From Bacillus sp. SLBN-46 (GTDB taxonomy: Bacteria; Bacillota; Bacilli; Bacillales; Cytobacillaceae): a stretch of 64,000 bases of DNA. The notes beneath the pieces are model-generated. The model was not told the DNA's origin. It saw only the letters and a list, made by a program, of their open reading frames with translations, and made no database searches. Positions 17,095 through 25,887 of this stretch are shown piece by piece (within the stretch, counting starts at the first letter, position 1; the number at the start of each line of letters is the position of its first letter). The stretch is from positions 4,037,001 through 4,101,000 of the forward strand of contig NZ_JAVIZM010000001.1 of NCBI RefSeq assembly GCF_031453555.1, read 5' to 3'. The position numbers and the translations under genes are program-made.

Positions 17095-18870
17095 TTAAAT
17101 AAACTTTTTTAGCTGTTCATATCCTTTATTCTCTTCACTCATTAGTGAAACAATCGCACATTTTTCAGCCAATTCCGTGGTCACCTTTTGTATCCATCCC
17201 TCTTCCGCTTGTGCTCTGCTTTTTAAAACTGGGTCATTGGTTTCAGTAGCGTATAGACTTTGGTTAATTACCCACCATTTTGGTACGATGTCTGCACGCT
17301 TTAAATCATCCTGTAATCGACTAGCCTCTAGAACAGGCGTTGCTTCAGCCAGTGTGACAATGACTACACTTGTTTCTTCAGGGTTTCTCAAACGTGGCAA
17401 TAACGTTTTCACACTTTCAGGAATTTCCCCTGTAGAACGAGCTAATTCTTTATGATAAGACTGTGCTGCGTCTAAAAGGAGTAAAGTGTGTCCTGTTGGT
17501 GCGGTATCAATGACCACGATTTCCTCCTTTGCTCTTGCCACAACCTCTGCAAACGCACGAAACACTGCTATTTCTTCCGTACAAGGTGAGTTTAAATCCT
17601 CTTCAATGTACGCAATTGCTTCTTCATCAAGTTCATTGCTTACATTCGATAAAACTTCCTTTTTGTAAGCCTCAACTTCTGCTGTTGGATTGATTCGGCT
17701 AATCGTTAATTGATCATTCAATTTGCTATTCTGAAAAACAAACTCTAAATGGGCTGCTGGGTCAGTTGTGGTTAAATGCACTTTGTGTCCTTTTTCTACT
17801 AATCCAACTGCAATGGCAGATGCCAAGGTGGTCTTACCAACACCACCTTTACCCATTGTAAAAATCACTCTAGTATTATTCTCCGAAAAATCGTCAATCA
17901 GTTTATTTAAGCTAGGTAATACTATTGGCTGGCTCAAACCTTCTGATTGTGTAGCGGGCAGAGTATATTGCTTAAATAAATAACGAAGGTTTTTAACACC
18001 CGTTAATGAATAAGAAACAAATGGCAAAGAATAGGTGACAACTTGTTTTAGATCCTTTGGCATTTGTTTAATCACCTTTCGTTGACGTTCATAAAAAGAA
18101 GCCGAAATTATATCATCGGGTAGATAAGAGTTGAGTAAGCCATTTATGATAAGCGCTTGGTTTGTAATCCCAATTTCCTTTAATTCATTGGAAGCACGAT
18201 TGGCTTCAAGTAATGATGATTCATCCGGTCTCGCAACTAGAATAAGGGTTGTCTTTGTCGCGTCAGCAAGGGCACTCATTGTCAGTGAATACATTTGCTT
18301 CTTATCTGCTAGTCCAGCTAACGGACCTAAACAGGAAGCACCATGTGTGTTTTCTTCTAAAAAGCCACTCCATGCAGTTGGGAGCTGGAGAAGACGAAGT
18401 GTATGACCCGTTGGTGCTGTATCAAAGATGATATGCTCATAGGCATCAACGATTGTAGGATCAGCGAGCAAATTAGTAAATTCATCAAATGCCGCAATTT
18501 CTACTGTACACGCTCCCGATAATTGTTCCTCCATCGTTGCCACTACTGAATCAGGAAGTTTGCCTCGATAGGGTCCAATCGTTTTTTCACGGTAAGCTCT
18601 TGCCGCCTCTTCAGGGTCTAGGTTACAAGCAAACAAATTAGGAACGTTTGGGATTGATTTCGGAGTATTTGTTAGACCAACTTCTAATACATCTTGTAAG
18701 TTTGAAGCTGGATCCGTACTTACTAGCAAAACCTTTTTTCCTTCGTCCGCTAATGTCACAGCGGTTGCACAAGCAGTTGATGTCTTTCCTACACCACCTT
18801 TACCTGTAAAAAATATAAACTTGGTGTTTACGATCATTGTCGGATTGAAAGATTGAAACATGGTTTTCAC
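17095..18870 (-). CDS. arsA: Arsenite-stimulated ATPase of the arsenite pump
   Basis: A 591-residue soluble ATPase with two homologous halves. The P-loops GKGGVGKTS (about 23-31) and GKGGVGKTT (about 340-348) are both intact, as are two DTAPTGHTL switch motifs. Cys121 (SGACTVE), Cys180 (GASCLGP) and the CTEE cysteine in the second half correspond to the three As(III)/Sb(III)-binding cysteines of E. coli ArsA. A GTG at 18870 or an ATG at 18861 could start it; neither has a strong ribosome binding site. It lies 7 bases after arsD. ArsA usually energises ArsB or Acr3 (here Acr3 at 19792). Confidence 0.93.
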   Translation of the reverse strand: MKTMFQSFNPTMIVNTKFIFFTGKGGVGKTSTACATAVTLADEGKKVLLVSTDPASNLQDVLEVGLTNTPKSIPNVPNLFACNLDPEEAARAYREKTIGPYRGKLPDSVVATMEEQLSGACTVEIAAFDEFTNLLADPTIVDAYEHIIFDTAPTGHTLRLLQLPTAWSGFLEENTHGASCLGPLAGLADKKQMYSLTMSALADATKTTLILVARPDESSLLEANRASNELKEIGITNQALIINGLLNSYLPDDIISASFYERQRKVIKQMPKDLKQVVTYSLPFVSYSLTGVKNLRYLFKQYTLPATQSEGLSQPIVLPSLNKLIDDFSENNTRVIFTMGKGGVGKTTLASAIAVGLVEKGHKVHLTTTDPAAHLEFVFQNSKLNDQLTISRINPTAEVEAYKKEVLSNVSNELDEEAIAYIEEDLNSPCTEEIAVFRAFAEVVARAKEEIVVIDTAPTGHTLLLLDAAQSYHKELARSTGEIPESVKTLLPRLRNPEETSVVIVTLAEATPVLEASRLQDDLKRADIVPKWWVINQSLYATETNDPVLKSRAQAEEGWIQKVTTELAEKCAIVSLMSEENKGYEQLKKFI

Positions 18871-18877
18871 TGCTTTC

Positions 18878-19243
18878 TTATTTGGTGGATTTTAAATCAA
18901 TTTTCAGACGGACTTTTGGTTTTTCGGTAAGCTCCTCCGCTTTAAGGCCGAACCATTCAGAAAATTCTTGGTTGGTCGGATACATGCCAATCTTAGCAAT
19001 CCTTCCATCAACGATAGTCACAGGCAGCGAGTCAGGTCCTTTTTCATGAAGGACTTTATTTACTTCTTTATTTTCAACAAATTTGGCAGGTTCCGTTCCA
19101 AGGTTATAGCGTCTAATATCAAATCCTTTTTTCTCCAATACAAAGATAGATGTTGCTACTCTTGTTAACTCAGGATCTACGCTAGGCCCACACACACCTG
19201 TGGGGCAGCACAATGCTGGATCAAAGATTTCTACTTTACTCAT
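18878..19243 (-). CDS. arsD: ArsD arsenite metallochaperone
   Basis: A 121-residue protein that hands As(III) to ArsA. Cys12, Cys13 and Cys18 in ALCCPTGVCGP are exactly the functional cysteines of the R773 ArsD; the C-terminal pairs of the plasmid protein are absent. The thioredoxin-like body includes LPVTIVDGRI. It leads an arsDA transcript with a palindromic operator just upstream and a strong hairpin separating it from arsC. Confidence 0.93.
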   Translation of the reverse strand: MSKVEIFDPALCCPTGVCGPSVDPELTRVATSIFVLEKKGFDIRRYNLGTEPAKFVENKEVNKVLHEKGPDSLPVTIVDGRIAKIGMYPTNQEFSEWFGLKAEELTEKPKVRLKIDLKSTK

Positions 19244-19267
19244 AAAATAACCTCCATATTGTATTTT

Positions 19268-19287
19268 ATATAAGCATTTACTTATAT
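19268..19287. promoter_or_regulatory. ArsR operator upstream of arsDA
   Basis: ATATAAG and CTTATAT face each other across six bases. On the minus strand the 15-base element TTCATATAAGTAAAT is identical to one in the operator ahead of arsR2 (21235-21258), but the second half site is 8 bp closer. This supports a separately initiated arsDA transcript under the same repressor. Confidence 0.6.
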
Positions 19288-19300
19288 GAATTTTAAAGAT

Positions 19301-19330
19301 ATAGCCAAGAGTATTTTTACTCTTGGCTAT
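19301..19330 (-). terminator. Hairpin between arsC and arsD
   Basis: A perfect 13-base inverted repeat (ATAGCCAAGAGTA with its complement) and a four-base loop follow the arsC stop. The T-run on the minus strand is weak, so read-through to arsDA, or a processing site, remains possible. Confidence 0.6.
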
Positions 19331-19341
19331 GAAATTCTTTC

Positions 19342-19764
19342 TTACTCGCCAGTTTCAGCAAAACGATGAATACGGTCCCCGATTTCATCACGGACACGTT
19401 GGAAGAATGCCCATTTTTCTTCTTCCGTTCCTTCTGCTTTAGCTGGGTCATCAAAGCCCCAGTGAACCCGTTTTACATGTGGAGGAGTAACAGGGCAGTG
19501 GTCTGCAGCATGACCGCACAATGTAACAACTAAGTCCGCATTATTTAAAATAGTAGGATCAATTACATCAGATGTTTGTTTAGAGATGTCAATGCCAGCT
19601 TCCTTCATTGCTTTTACTGCGTTAGGGTTTAAGCCATGTGCCTCAAGACCAGCACTTTTGACCTCCCACTCACTGCTCAAATGTTTCTTAGCCCAGCCCT
19701 CAGCCATTTGGCTGCGGCAGGAATTTCCTGTACATAAGAAGTAAATTGTTTTTTTGTTTTCCAT
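19342..19764 (-). CDS. arsC: Arsenate reductase, thioredoxin-coupled
   Basis: A 140-residue low-molecular-weight phosphatase-fold enzyme reducing As(V) to As(III). The nucleophile Cys11 lies in the P-loop CTGNSCR, and Cys83 and Cys90 in CGHAADHC form the disulfide relay, matching Cys10/82/89 of the B. subtilis enzyme. The ATG at 19764 is preferred over an upstream GTG, because GTG overlaps the ribosome binding site AAAGGTGGAG. It follows acr3 by 27 bases. Confidence 0.95.
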   Translation of the reverse strand: MENKKTIYFLCTGNSCRSQMAEGWAKKHLSSEWEVKSAGLEAHGLNPNAVKAMKEAGIDISKQTSDVIDPTILNNADLVVTLCGHAADHCPVTPPHVKRVHWGFDDPAKAEGTEEEKWAFFQRVRDEIGDRIHRFAETGE

Positions 19765-19791
19765 GTTGTTCTCCACCTTTATTGTTAGTTT

Positions 19792-20847
19792 TTATGCTGC
19801 ATTTTCTTTGAAATATTTTCGCTTAAACCATAAAGCCACGTTGACTAACGCTATCATGACTGGTACTTCTACTAGTGGTCCAATAACTGCTGCAAAGGCA
19901 GCACCCGAATGGATTCCAAAAACACCAACAGCAACAGCTATTGCTAACTCAAAGTTATTACTTCCAGCAGTAAATGCAAGGGTTGTTGTTACTGGATAGT
20001 TTGCTCCAATTTTCTTCCCCATAAAAAAGGAAACAAAGAACATGATTACAAAGTAAATTAATAACGGAATAGCGATACGGACAACATCTAATGGCAAGCT
20101 AACAATCGCGTCCCCTTTTAATGAAAACATAAGGATAATCGTAAATAGCAATGCAATCAAAGTAATAGGACTGATTTTTGGAATAAATACCTTCTCGTAC
20201 CACTGTCTGCCTTTTGCTTTTACCATTGTAAAGCGTGTAATCATTCCAGCGATAAAAGGAATTCCTAAATAAATGAAAACTGATTTCGCTACTTCAAGCA
20301 TTGTAATATTGACAACTGCGCCTTGGATTCCGATCCATTCTGGAATAATGGTCACAAACACGTAGGCATACACAGAGAAGAACAGCATTTGGAAGATCGA
20401 ATTGAATGCGACTAATCCAGCTGCATACTCGGTATCTCCTTTTGCTAGGTCATTCCAAACAATAACCATAGCAATACAACGGGCTAAACCAATCATAATA
20501 AGGCCAACCATGTACTCTGGTTTATCTGGAAGAAAGATAATAGCTAATAAAAACATAAGGATCGGCCCGATGATCCAGTTTTGTACCAGGGACAAAGTGA
20601 GGACCTTAACATCTTTAAAAACACGCCCAATTTCCTCATAACGAACTTTTGCTAACGGAGGGTACATCATTAAAATTAAACCAATGGCAAGTGGAATGGA
20701 TGTAGTTCCTACTTGTAAACTGTTCATGTTATCTACAAAGCCTGGAAAGACAAATCCTAATCCAATCCCTATAGCCATAGCTAGAAAAATCCATAGTGTT
20801 AGATACCTATCAAGGAATGATAAGCGTTTTTTCTCAAAATTACTCAA
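19792..20847 (-). CDS. acr3: Acr3-type arsenite efflux permease
   Basis: About 351 residues and ten membrane helices of the BART superfamily. The conserved substrate cysteine is in [19 protein letters not shown], and the C-terminal helix motif [17 protein letters not shown] is typical of Acr3. A TTG at 20847 has a proper spacing from GGGAG; the GTG at 20856 overlaps it. The gene is second in arsR-acr3-arsC and exports arsenite at the cytoplasmic membrane. Confidence 0.93.
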   Translation of the reverse strand: MSNFEKKRLSFLDRYLTLWIFLAMAIGIGLGFVFPGFVDNMNSLQVGTTSIPLAIGLILMMYPPLAKVRYEEIGRVFKDVKVLTLSLVQNWIIGPILMFLLAIIFLPDKPEYMVGLIMIGLARCIAMVIVWNDLAKGDTEYAAGLVAFNSIFQMLFFSVYAYVFVTIIPEWIGIQGAVVNITMLEVAKSVFIYLGIPFIAGMITRFTMVKAKGRQWYEKVFIPKISPITLIALLFTIILMFSLKGDAIVSLPLDVVRIAIPLLIYFVIMFFVSFFMGKKIGANYPVTTTLAFTAGSNNFELAIAVAVGVFGIHSGAAFAAVIGPLVEVPVMIALVNVALWFKRKYFKENAA

Positions 20848-20865
20848 TTTTTTCACTCCCTATTG

Positions 20866-21213
20866 TTAACACCCACATTGAAGTGTAGGGTTGCTTTTTT
20901 CAATTTGTTTAATTTTCTCTGTCTGGTCTGGTACATGTTCTAAAATGTCTTCAATAAGTCCATATAGCTCACTTTGCTGTTTTAAGGAATAATAAATCCA
21001 TTGTCCTCTTCGTTCTTCCTTAACCATGCCTGCATCCTTTAATTTACGAAGATGCTGACTGATGGATGGCTGGCTCATCTCAAATACTTCTAGGAATTCA
21101 CAGACGCAGCACTCACGTTGTTTTAAGATAGCAATGATAGATAAACGTGTTTTATCACCTAATAATTTCAAGACGTTCGCCGCACGATCCAAATCAACCT
21201 TTGATTTCAGCAT
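20866..21213 (-). CDS. arsR: ArsR-family arsenite repressor (second copy)
   Basis: A 115-residue winged-helix protein. The metalloid site ECCVCEF (Cys35, Cys36, Cys38) precedes the recognition helix SQPSISQHLRKL; the end reads LQCGC. The ATG at 21213 after GGAGGGG is preferred over the adjoining TTG. It heads the arsR-acr3-arsC transcript and its operator overlaps the promoter just upstream. Its target palindrome is unlike that of the first ArsR, so two independent repressors govern the island. Confidence 0.93.
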   Translation of the reverse strand: MLKSKVDLDRAANVLKLLGDKTRLSIIAILKQRECCVCEFLEVFEMSQPSISQHLRKLKDAGMVKEERRGQWIYYSLKQQSELYGLIEDILEHVPDQTEKIKQIEKSNPTLQCGC

Positions 21214-21234
21214 CAATAACCCCTCCTCCGTTAC

Positions 21235-21269
21235 ATAAGCAAATAATAATTTACTTATATGAAAGTCAA
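21235..21269 (-). promoter_or_regulatory. Promoter and operator of arsR-acr3-arsC
   Basis: The imperfect palindrome ATAAGCAAAT-AATA-ATTTACTTAT (21235-21258) overlies the -10 region. A -35 TTGACT lies at 21269-21264 on the minus strand. A further half site (ATAAGCAAAT on the minus strand) lies near 21340-21350. Confidence 0.6.
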
Positions 21270-21424
21270 ATATAGCTTTTTTAATTATCTGTTAGACTTT
21301 AGCAACTTATACATTTTATATAGAAATTAATATATAACTATTTGCTTATATATTAAAACAACGAACAAATGAATTCAAGAACTTAAATGTAAAGTTCTCG
21401 TAAATAAATAAGATTGATTTTAGA

Positions 21425-21922
21425 CTAAAGTATTTTCTCCATCGCCATGACATCAACAAATTTACCATCTAAAATTCCTTGGTTTTTAAATACCCCTACT
21501 TCCCTAAAACCCATTTTTGTATATAATCCCTGTCCTATTTTATTAAAAGGAAATGTAAACAAAACTATTTTATGAAAGCCATTTTCTTTAGCAAGGAATT
21601 CAAGTTCAGATAAAAGCTTTTTGCCAATTCCCTTTCCTCTATATTCTCTTGAAATATAAACAGAAAGATCGGCAACCCCGTCATAAGCGCATCGGTTATT
21701 GTATTGATTCAAAGAAGCCCAGCCAACAATTTGATCTTCATATTCTGCTACAATCACCTTATATCGACCCTGATGCTTCTCAAACCACTCCTTCATATAG
21801 GAGACATCTTTTGTTTCCGTTTCAAGCGTGGCAATTCTATCTTCAATACCTTGATTGTAAATAGATTGTATGAACGGAAGATCCAATTCTTCAGCTATTC
21901 GTATAACTACTTCTTCCATCAT
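21425..21922 (-). CDS. arsN1: PAT/ArsN1-like N-acetyltransferase
   Basis: A 165-residue GNAT of the phosphinothricin acetyltransferase group. The family-typical start IYNQGIEDRIATLETE and the acetyl-CoA loop YRGKGIGKKLL are clear, followed by LYTKMGFREVGVFKNQG. ArsN1 proteins acetylate the arsenic-containing antibiotic arsinothricin and are often encoded in ars clusters; PAT and methionine-sulfoximine acetyltransferases are close relatives. Position beside arsR2 favours ArsN1, but sequence alone cannot separate them. Two adjacent ATGs (21922, 21919) follow AAGGAG. Confidence 0.7.
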   Translation of the reverse strand: MMEEVVIRIAEELDLPFIQSIYNQGIEDRIATLETETKDVSYMKEWFEKHQGRYKVIVAEYEDQIVGWASLNQYNNRCAYDGVADLSVYISREYRGKGIGKKLLSELEFLAKENGFHKIVLFTFPFNKIGQGLYTKMGFREVGVFKNQGILDGKFVDVMAMEKIL

Positions 21923-22090
21923 TCACATCTCCTTTAATAAAAATCACAATCTATTTACTTATACACTAGTACAATGAAAAATTTATTTCAATTCCTTATA
22001 GGTAACTTTCTTGTAAAAGTGACGTCTAACAATATGGATATTAGAATTTTCAGAATTAATATTAACAAAAGTAGAAAAAGGGGGATTTTA

Positions 22091-23755
22091 ATGAAATTGA
22101 TGTTAGTCATTTCGTCGTTTGTGGGTTTTCTTATTTTTCTTGGTTGGACCATTTTTGCCTCTAAGAACAAAACAGATAAAACTAAAGTCCAAATGATTGG
22201 CACTGGTGTCTTTCTTCTTTTAACCTTTGGGGCACTTTTCTCTTTTCAAAATGACTCAACTAAAGAAGTAAAACCACCTAAAGTGGTAAAGACAGTAGCC
22301 AAACCTACTTCTGAAGAAAAGCCCAAAGCTGAAGAACAAAACAAAGCAAATGAACAAAAGCCAACAGAGGAACAGCCCAAAGCAGAACCTGTTGATAAAC
22401 GAGTAGACATTGTCCATGGGCCAGCGAGTAAAGTGAAAGGCCCAGCAGATCCAAAATATGTAATGGATGTCGCTTATGACTCTAGTAAACATGTAATAAC
22501 AGGGAAAATGACTGTTGATTTTATTAATAATTTAGATGTAGATTTAACGAACTTATATTTCAACGTCTGGGCAAATGCAAACACCTATTTAGCGGTAACT
22601 AAAAAAGAGTCCAATGTAACTGTTGATCAATTAAAGGTAAATGGTCAACCTGCGACCTATTCCCTTGACGGAACCGCTCTACATATACCTGAGGTGAGTA
22701 TTAAAAAGAAAGAAAAAGGCAAAGTGGAAATGAATTTTACAGTTACAGTGCCAGAAGCACTGGATCGCTTTGGCTGGAATAAAACGACCACCTCATTAGG
22801 GAACTGGTTTCCTATTCTTGCCGTTTATGATAACGAGGGGTGGAACGCAGACCCTTATTTCAATGGTGGTGAATCCTTTTATTCGTTATCAGGACAATAT
22901 GATGTAACCCTTACAACTGAAAAAGAGCAAATCATCGCTACAACAGGAACCGAGGTTGGAAGTCCGAAGATTAACGGGGCATTAGCTACTCATAAATATA
23001 AGGCTGAAAATGTCCGGGATTTTGCGATGGAAATGGATCCTACCTATAAGATAAAACAAACGAAGGTCGGAAATGTAAATGTGAATGTTTACTATAAAGA
23101 TGAACACACAGAATATGTAGATTTAATGGAATACGGCAGTAAGAGTCTTCAATTATTCAGTGAAAAGTTTGGAGCCTACCCATGGCCAGAGCTGGATATT
23201 TGTGCAATGGAAGGCTGGTTTGGTGGGATGGAGTACCCACAGCTCGTCATGATATCCATACCATCCGATGGGAAAGCAGCTAGAATTGATTCTACTACGG
23301 CACATGAGATTGGTCATCAATGGTTTTATGGGATAATCGGGAATAATGAATTTGATGAACCATGGTTAGATGAATCCTTTGCAAGTTATGCTGCTGCATT
23401 ATTCGACAAATCTTTAGATTCTAGTATGCCAGTGGAAGAAGCGCGATTAGCAGACGCTCACCTAACCCATTCCATCGATCAGTTCTATGAAAATGGAACA
23501 GAAAGTAAAAGAAACTACTATTACACGATATATGCGTACGGAGCCCAGACGGTGGATGACCTTCGAAAGGAGCTAGGTGACGACCAATTCTATGCTTCAA
23601 TAAAAGCCTATTTCAAAGCAATGAAGTTTGGTGTTTCTACCACGGCTGATTTTATTCGAATTATGCAGGAAACAAGTAAACGTGATTTGACTAAATTTTT
23701 CGAAGCCCATCGAGTGTTTTTATCAGATCAAGAGGTTGTTGAGGTTAGCTCGTAA
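22091..23755 (+). CDS. M1-family zinc metallopeptidase, membrane-anchored
   Basis: About 554 residues from ATG 22091 behind AAAAAGGGGG. Two N-terminal membrane helices (KLMLVISSFVGFLIFLGWTI; then MIGTGVFLLLTFGAL) lead to a Lys/Glu/Pro-rich linker (about 60-95) and an extracellular gluzincin domain. The catalytic zinc site is HEIGHQW with the downstream glutamate in LDESFASY. The exopeptidase motif is GGMEY instead of the usual GAMEN, so aminopeptidase specificity may differ. It is monocistronic with a terminator shared with the opposite strand. Confidence 0.85.
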   Translation: MKLMLVISSFVGFLIFLGWTIFASKNKTDKTKVQMIGTGVFLLLTFGALFSFQNDSTKEVKPPKVVKTVAKPTSEEKPKAEEQNKANEQKPTEEQPKAEPVDKRVDIVHGPASKVKGPADPKYVMDVAYDSSKHVITGKMTVDFINNLDVDLTNLYFNVWANANTYLAVTKKESNVTVDQLKVNGQPATYSLDGTALHIPEVSIKKKEKGKVEMNFTVTVPEALDRFGWNKTTTSLGNWFPILAVYDNEGWNADPYFNGGESFYSLSGQYDVTLTTEKEQIIATTGTEVGSPKINGALATHKYKAENVRDFAMEMDPTYKIKQTKVGNVNVNVYYKDEHTEYVDLMEYGSKSLQLFSEKFGAYPWPELDICAMEGWFGGMEYPQLVMISIPSDGKAARIDSTTAHEIGHQWFYGIIGNNEFDEPWLDESFASYAAALFDKSLDSSMPVEEARLADAHLTHSIDQFYENGTESKRNYYYTIYAYGAQTVDDLRKELGDDQFYASIKAYFKAMKFGVSTTADFIRIMQETSKRDLTKFFEAHRVFLSDQEVVEVSS

Positions 23756-23782
23756 CAATCAAGAATTATGTACAAAATTAGA

Positions 23783-23820
23783 GAAGGTCATTGAGTTTAA
23801 GTATCCCAATGACCTTCTTT
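23783..23820. terminator. Bidirectional terminator between M1 peptidase and DUF202 gene
   Basis: GAAGGTCATTG pairs with CAATGACCTTC around a 13-base loop and is followed by TTT on the plus strand. It closes two convergent transcripts. Confidence 0.75.
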
Positions 23821-23830
23821 AAAGCATTAC

Positions 23831-24226
23831 TTAGGACTTCACTAATAATAAAAAAGATAAATACATAAAAATCATGAACATTAATAGAGAAAATAAACTA
23901 GAAACAAAGATTATGGAATGGTTAGAAGGTGTGTAGATACCACCTGTAATTTCCAATCTTTTCCGAGTGTATTGTATTGTCGACAATACACAAGTTATAA
24001 AACCGATAGTACACGCAAAGATTCCAAGAATGATGACTAAGGTATTAATGTAGTGATTGGAACTGATTTTAATGGTAAAATGTAATGAAGTTGTTAAGAA
24101 ACCTACTCCTGTTATCGATATAGCCGTACGTATCCATGCAAGATACGTTCTTTCATTTGCTAAATGTTGCTGTGCATACTTTACACTATCTCTTGATGAC
24201 TCTTCTATTCTATATAAAGCTTTCAT
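23831..24226 (-). CDS. DUF202 (YidH-like) membrane protein
   Basis: A 131-residue protein with the DUF202 signature LANERTYLAWIRTAISI, followed by two more hydrophobic helices; three membrane passes in all. The family has no established biochemical role. It lies 6 bases downstream of phaC, so it is probably the last gene of the PHA transcript, an unusual partner for that operon. Confidence 0.8.
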   Translation of the reverse strand: MKALYRIEESSRDSVKYAQQHLANERTYLAWIRTAISITGVGFLTTSLHFTIKISSNHYINTLVIILGIFACTIGFITCVLSTIQYTRKRLEITGGIYTPSNHSIIFVSSLFSLLMFMIFMYLSFLLLVKS

Positions 24227-24232
24227 TAATTA

Positions 24233-25300
24233 TTAAATCCCCTTCGTTTCCTCTGATCGAGCCGAAAGCCACTTATCCCAAACTTCAGCGAATACCCCAG
24301 TCAATGCTAGTGAAACATGTCCACCTTCAAAAACCTCATAAGTTTTATCCTTACTTGAAACAAGGTCCATCACCGGAAGACTTTGCTTATCTAATATAAT
24401 TGTGTCACGTGAGCAAGAGAAGACAAAAAGCGGGCAGTTTATATTCTTTAAATCCACATTCCTGCCACCAATCACCAATTCTCCCTTTAAGAGTTTGTTC
24501 TCTTGATAGAGATCGCTAAACAACTGTTTGAATGCAGCACCTGCAAACGAAGCAGAGTCATTCGTCCACTTATCCATTCGGCGCCACTTTTCTACATATT
24601 TCTCATCATGTGCACGGGTGACGAGATTGATAGTAGAACTTGCAAAACCAGGTGATACCATCCTATATATCAAATGCATAATTTCTGATGGAATGGTCCC
24701 ATGTGCATCAGCAAAACGGTCAAGACTTAGCTGCCCTTTTTGTAGTGCTTCCAACAATTTATCAGGAAAGATGCCGATACTAAAATCAATTGGTACGGCC
24801 GCAAGGGATAAATTCTTAATTGGCAGTTCCGTTATGGAAGCCAAGATGGCTGCAATGGTTCCACCCAGGCAATAGCCGGCAAGGGATATTTCCTTTGCAC
24901 CTGAATGTCTTAAAGCTCGTTTAAGGGCGTTCTCCAAATAATCAATGATATAATTATCAAGGGTGATATCAGAATCTTCAAGCCCAGGGGACCCCCAGTC
25001 CAATAGGTAGACATCATATCCGCGCTCGGTTAGTCCGCCTACAACGCTGCTTCCTTCACCGATATCAAGAATGTACGCCTTATTTAACAAGGAGTATACT
25101 AGAAATAACGGAATCGCATGTCTTTTTTCCTTTGCAGGATGATACCATAAGGTTGCTTTATTTTTCTTCCAGACAGTCTGTCTCGGTGTAGGTACAATAT
25201 CTGGCTTTGGCTCGGTCATAATTTTATATAGCTGATTCCACCGTTTCGCTTCTTTTTCTAAGTTTAAGGTTGGAAAAAAGTTTGTTCCTACTGCTTTCAA
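24233..25300 (-). CDS. phaC: Class IV poly(3-hydroxyalkanoate) synthase subunit PhaC
   Basis: An alpha/beta-hydrolase-fold polymerase that with PhaR joins 3-hydroxyacyl-CoA into PHA on granules. The nucleophile lies in the lipase-like box GYCLGG (Cys144 from the chosen start), with Asp in SRDTIIL and His in GGHVSLAL. Length (about 355) matches the 362-residue Bacillus megaterium PhaC. A TTG at 25300 has an ideal GAGAGGAGTG ribosome site; the TTG at 25321 would overlap it. It follows phaR by 23 bases. Confidence 0.93.
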   Translation of the reverse strand: MKAVGTNFFPTLNLEKEAKRWNQLYKIMTEPKPDIVPTPRQTVWKKNKATLWYHPAKEKRHAIPLFLVYSLLNKAYILDIGEGSSVVGGLTERGYDVYLLDWGSPGLEDSDITLDNYIIDYLENALKRALRHSGAKEISLAGYCLGGTIAAILASITELPIKNLSLAAVPIDFSIGIFPDKLLEALQKGQLSLDRFADAHGTIPSEIMHLIYRMVSPGFASSTINLVTRAHDEKYVEKWRRMDKWTNDSASFAGAAFKQLFSDLYQENKLLKGELVIGGRNVDLKNINCPLFVFSCSRDTIILDKQSLPVMDLVSSKDKTYEVFEGGHVSLALTGVFAEVWDKWLSARSEETKGI

Positions 25301-25323
25301 AATTATCACTCCTCTCTTCAATG

Positions 25324-25869
25324 TTATTTAATACCGGTAAGCACTAGATCTTTCTCCTGCCTTTTTTCCGATACTTTTTTATGCTTTTCCCGCTCTATTC
25401 CGATGAGGCCTCTCTCTATTTCTTTCCGCAATTCCTGAAGGTCGGCATTCATTTTTTGCGTTTCCGCCAGCTCTTGGGCCATCTTTTGGAATTCATTCTT
25501 CATTTGCATGACAATATTGACTACTTCTTCGAACATTCCTGAATTTTCTTTAGTAATGGAGCTTACACTATTTTGTAATTTCCAAATTTGTTCTTCTAAC
25601 AAATCAATTTTTTCTTCTGTCTGAATAGATAGCTTTGCGGCATTAGCGACATCTTTCTTTGTCGGGATATTCATTAGTGCCGCAATTTGCTCTTGGTTTT
25701 TTCTAAGTCGCTCTAGGTAAAATGAATAAGTGTTCAGGCCTGAACTTGCTGTGCGAACAAATTCTTTGTTGTCTGTTAGGTTATATAATAGGTCAGTTAC
25801 TTGTTTGTCCCACATTTCACTCAATTGGTTGAATCCAGAAAATAGATCATATATTTTTTCATTTGACAT
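25324..25869 (-). CDS. phaR: PHA synthase subunit PhaR (class IV)
   Basis: A 181-residue protein, the required partner of class IV PhaC in Bacillus. The N-terminal YDLFSGFNQLSEMWDKQVTD motif and coiled-coil heptads from about 60 to 160 (TEEKIDLLEEQIWKLQ) fit PhaR, though it is somewhat shorter than the B. megaterium form (about 200). It lies between a probable phasin gene (18 bases upstream) and phaC. It is not a DNA-binding PhaR of the proteobacterial kind. Confidence 0.85.
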   Translation of the reverse strand: MSNEKIYDLFSGFNQLSEMWDKQVTDLLYNLTDNKEFVRTASSGLNTYSFYLERLRKNQEQIAALMNIPTKKDVANAAKLSIQTEEKIDLLEEQIWKLQNSVSSITKENSGMFEEVVNIVMQMKNEFQKMAQELAETQKMNADLQELRKEIERGLIGIEREKHKKVSEKRQEKDLVLTGIK

Positions 25870-25887
25870 ACTGTTTCTCTCCTTAAA

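Noticed and set aside
25324..25869. PhaR as a DNA-binding PHA regulator
   Set aside because: It has no helix-turn-helix and matches the coiled-coil subunit of class IV synthases next to phaC.
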